From Hemicentrotus pulcherrimus (lineage: Eukaryota > Echinodermata > Echinoidea > Camarodonta > Strongylocentrotidae): DNA of 21,845 nucleotides. Positions 19,286 to 21,845 of this stretch are shown in pieces. The stretch is taken from NCBI GenBank assembly GCA_003118195.1, contig BEXV01000233.1, forward strand, positions 192,379 through 214,223, read 5' to 3'. The position numbers were made by a program, and so were the translations under genes. Each line of letters starts with the position of its first letter. Position 1 is the first letter of the stretch. A model generated the notes under the pieces. That model was not told the DNA's origin, made no database searches, and was given only the letters and a program-made list of their open reading frames with translations.

Positions 19286-19976
19286 CATTTCATCATATTT
19301 TGCAATTCATGCAGAAATATAACAGTTTGGGAAGAACTAAAAAGTGCAGACAGAGCAGAGCTAGGTTTGCTTCCACTTTTAACCAGTTTTAACCATCTGC
19401 ATGTTTATTATAGTTTTGTTTTTGCTGTTTGTTACTGGATTTCTTTGGGGGGGGGGGNGGAATCGATCAGAAAAGTTTGATCATCTAGCATATAAGTATT
19501 GGTGTGTACTGCAAGGTTCTGGAATCATCAAAATGATAAGAAATTTGGCCCAGTCTTTGTAAAGTTACAAGCACTGTACACAGAAAGATGTATATGGGAC
19601 TCGCACACGTGCAAGACACGTGCGTATTGTCCCAATAGATAAACAAATTTACCAAATATATCAATTAGTATGCGGTTTCCCCGGCAAATTTTTTATTATC
19701 ATGTATTAGTCAAAACATATTCTTTCACATGATTGGTAATAAGGGCTTCCATTTCATTTTTTGAGAGGGGGGCATTTCCAAAACTGGTCTTTACCTTTAA
19801 GCACTTTTTCTGCATAAATTGCAAAATTTGATAAACAGTTTGAGAAGAAACTAAAATTGCAGACAGAGCAGAGCTAGGTTAGCTTCCACTTTTAACCATC
19901 TGCATGTTTATTATAGTTTTGTTTTTGCTGTTGTTACTGGGTTTCTTTGAGGGTGAGGGGTGAGGGGGGAGGGGTT
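18933..19976. repeat. 526-bp tandem duplication
   Basis: Copy 1 (18933-19458) and copy 2 (19459 to about 19976) align at a constant offset of 526 bases for the first 300 or so bases with few mismatches. The junction is a G run with an N at 19458. Copy 2 lacks ten bases near 19895 and has an inverted short tract at 19805-19830. Copy 1 begins inside the TIR element, so the duplication came after that insertion. Confidence 0.9.
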
Positions 19977-20213
19977 AACAGTTTTTTTATCTCATAGTAA
20001 TAAATCAATTATTTTTGCGTTGTTCTCTTCTAAAGCTAAGATAACTGAATCTTTTAACCATCTGCATGTTTATTATAGTTTTGTTTTTGCTGTTGTTACT
20101 GGGTTTCTTTGAGGGTGAGGGGTGAGGGGGGAGGGTGTAACAGTTTTTTTTATCTCATAGTAATAAATCAATTATTTTTGCGTTGTTCTCTTCTAAAGCT
20201 AAGATAACTGAAT
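19889..20213. repeat. 162-bp tandem duplication
   Basis: Two nearly identical copies (19889-20050 and 20051-20213) run from CTTTTAACCATCTGCATG to AGCTAAGATAACTGAAT, including a G-rich stretch. The first overlaps the end of the 526-bp copy 2. Confidence 0.92.
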
Positions 20214-20246
20214 TCTGTCCCTTTCCACCGCCAGTGTGAAGAGGAC

Positions 20247-20310
20247 CATACAGTTGGGATTCTCACCATTGTATGTATCATACAGTTTGGATTCTCACCG
20301 TTGTATGTAG
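20247..20310. repeat. 32-bp tandem duplication
   Basis: CATACAGTTGGGATTCTCAC and CATACAGTTTGGATTCTCAC start two 32-bp units, each ending GTTGTATGTA-like. A third CATACA begins at 20311. Confidence 0.85.
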
Positions 20311-21077
20311 CATACACTGTTACGAAACCATAAAAGTACAAACACCTGAACATATAATGCCACTCAAGGTGAACTTGGTTAGCAAAGGGTACTGCCGCCA
20401 ATTTTTCATCCTTTCAAACTTGACCTTTGACCTTTCGAATCAAATCCCAAGTACAGTGAAATCTAGCTAAACCATGGTGATGAATCATGTCATGAGAATG
20501 TTCCCCAGAACAATATAATTCAATTAAGCTCGCTTTCCCAAACATTTAAAGATGTCAAAGAACTTTTGAATTTATTCCATTCCATTTCATTTATGGTTTA
20601 TCAACAAAATTACATACAATAACATGCAGTAACACAGAAATGCACATGACCATTAAAAAGCTAGTATTTGAATCATTATAAAGGAAGAATGAACAAGCTA
20701 AAAAAATTGGTACTTTTATCAAGGAGATATTACACTCCTTGCTTTGCATCTACACACCGTGTTGTAAGAAATATAAATTCTTTCAGCAAAGTTACATGTT
20801 CCAGCTATTTTTAAAGGAATATCTAACTATTTTTCTCAGCACATCGATCATATCTTCTAAAACTAAATTCCAAGATCTTAATTGCTCCTATTACAACCAC
20901 TGCTCACACGTTTTAATTATGTAGCTATAAGACGAACCTTGTTGTGTACATGTCTCTGTTCTGTAACTACAGAGATAAGACATTAATTACCAGCTACAAC
21001 AAACAACCAGGATTTGATCAAGGGACTAATTACACAATCAAAGTTGCAGACAGTACAAAATCAGACAAAGGCCTTAA
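20311..21077. other. Intergenic, no gene seen
   Basis: AT-rich non-coding sequence. No domain-like or splice-linked open frame on either strand. Confidence 0.55.
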
Positions 21078-21126
21078 CTTATGTCAGACCAAGAAGTTAT
21101 TACTTAACTCCTTGGTCAGACACAAG
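21078..21126. repeat. 21-bp stem, 7-base loop hairpin
   Basis: CTTATGTCAGACCAAG (21078) pairs with CTTGGTCAGACACAAG (ending 21126); 18 of 21 positions are complementary. Two of the three mismatches would become G-U pairs in an RNA copied from the minus strand. It could be the core of a small fold-back element. Confidence 0.6.
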
Positions 21127-21845
21127 TATCATGGAAGTGGAATATCTAAATAAAGGGCCTTGGAATATACACTCATTGTTTCATAGAGTTCAAGCAATTA
21201 CATGTAAAAGGGGCCAGCTTAACACTTAATAATCTGCAGAACTATGCAAATGAAAAAAGGGAGCTATCTAAAAGAATTACAACAGCTACAGTGTTTCAGT
21301 ATGTCTTCCTCTCTATATCCTCCTCTTTGTATATGAGATTATTTCTTTTAAACACCAGATTTACAGTATTATCTGCAGAAGAAAGAATTGTTTTGGTCAG
21401 AAAACATAAAGGGTGTTGGGGGAAGAGGATTAAAATGACCATCGTGAATGCACAAGTTACAGTGAATAGCATAGAATGTTTAAATTGGTCAACTCTATAA
21501 TGCTTCAATACTTTGATTTATCTACAGTTCAAACTGAGGCCACATGTACAATAAGAAGAAGAAAACAAAAATCAAGGAAACTGTTTTGTTTCTGTTTTAT
21601 ACTAGGTAAAATGAGAAAACAGGAGCCCATTGTTAAGTGCACACTCTAAAGTTAATCTTGTGCAGTTTTGTAATTTTTGTATCACATGCACACACAAAAA
21701 AGCTCAAGGGAAGATGATGCTTTAATCCACATTTAACATTCTTGCCTGGAATACAAATAACAATATATTGAATTTGTTTAATGGGAAGATATAGATTATA
21801 AAGCAAAAGCCAAAATCAGTGATCTTCTGTGTCCTCCCCCCCCCC
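21127..21845. other. Intergenic to window end, no gene seen
   Basis: AT-rich non-coding sequence that ends in a poly-C run, probably a contig end. Confidence 0.55.

Noticed and set aside
18845..19480. Plus-strand open frames of about 90 codons
   Set aside because: They fall within the TIR element and tandem duplication, show no domain, and the second copy does not keep the frames.

Overview
The window looks like nuclear DNA of a marine invertebrate, most likely a deuterostome such as a sea urchin. It is AT-rich, has GT-AG introns, signal-peptide-led modular exons and many short non-coding inverted-repeat elements. The species is an inference. No bacterial operon, phage, CRISPR array or rRNA is visible. 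Both ends are poly-C runs and there are isolated N bases at 16623 and 19458, so the window is probably a complete shotgun contig.

About two thirds of the window (1-14289, minus strand) is one gene that runs off the left edge. I assembled ten coding exons by matching splice sites, reading frame and domain boundaries: 14289-14181, 10720-9620, 8913-8863, 7484-7335, 6351-6151, 5520-5308, 3887-3738, 2927-2766, 1833-1633 and 246-49. They give 845 codons plus one base, open throughout, and every one of the ten introns is phase 1. The product is a secreted mosaic protein. In order it has a signal peptide, a Ser/Thr/Pro-rich mucin-like exon with about 22 N-glycosylation sequons and a 7-residue tandem repeat, a short Gly/Asp linker, five consecutive WAP (four-disulfide core) domains with one per exon, and two 10-cysteine TIL domains. 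The 3' end lies outside the window. A TATA box (14475-14481) and a five-codon upstream ORF lie before the start codon.

The introns and the 7.4 kb upstream of the gene (14490-21845) hold no convincing further gene. They contain a 311-bp inverted-terminal-repeat element in two copies, a roughly 0.4-kb TIR element with an old copy in intron 8 and a tandemly duplicated copy near 19 kb, several smaller fold-back elements, a TG microsatellite, and local tandem duplications of 526, 162, 74 and 32 bp.

The cysteine-rich domains suggest a protease-inhibitor, antimicrobial or mucus/matrix role for the protein. However, the WAP domains have a short loop between cysteines 2 and 3, unlike the elastase-inhibiting WAP proteins, so inhibitory activity should not be assumed.
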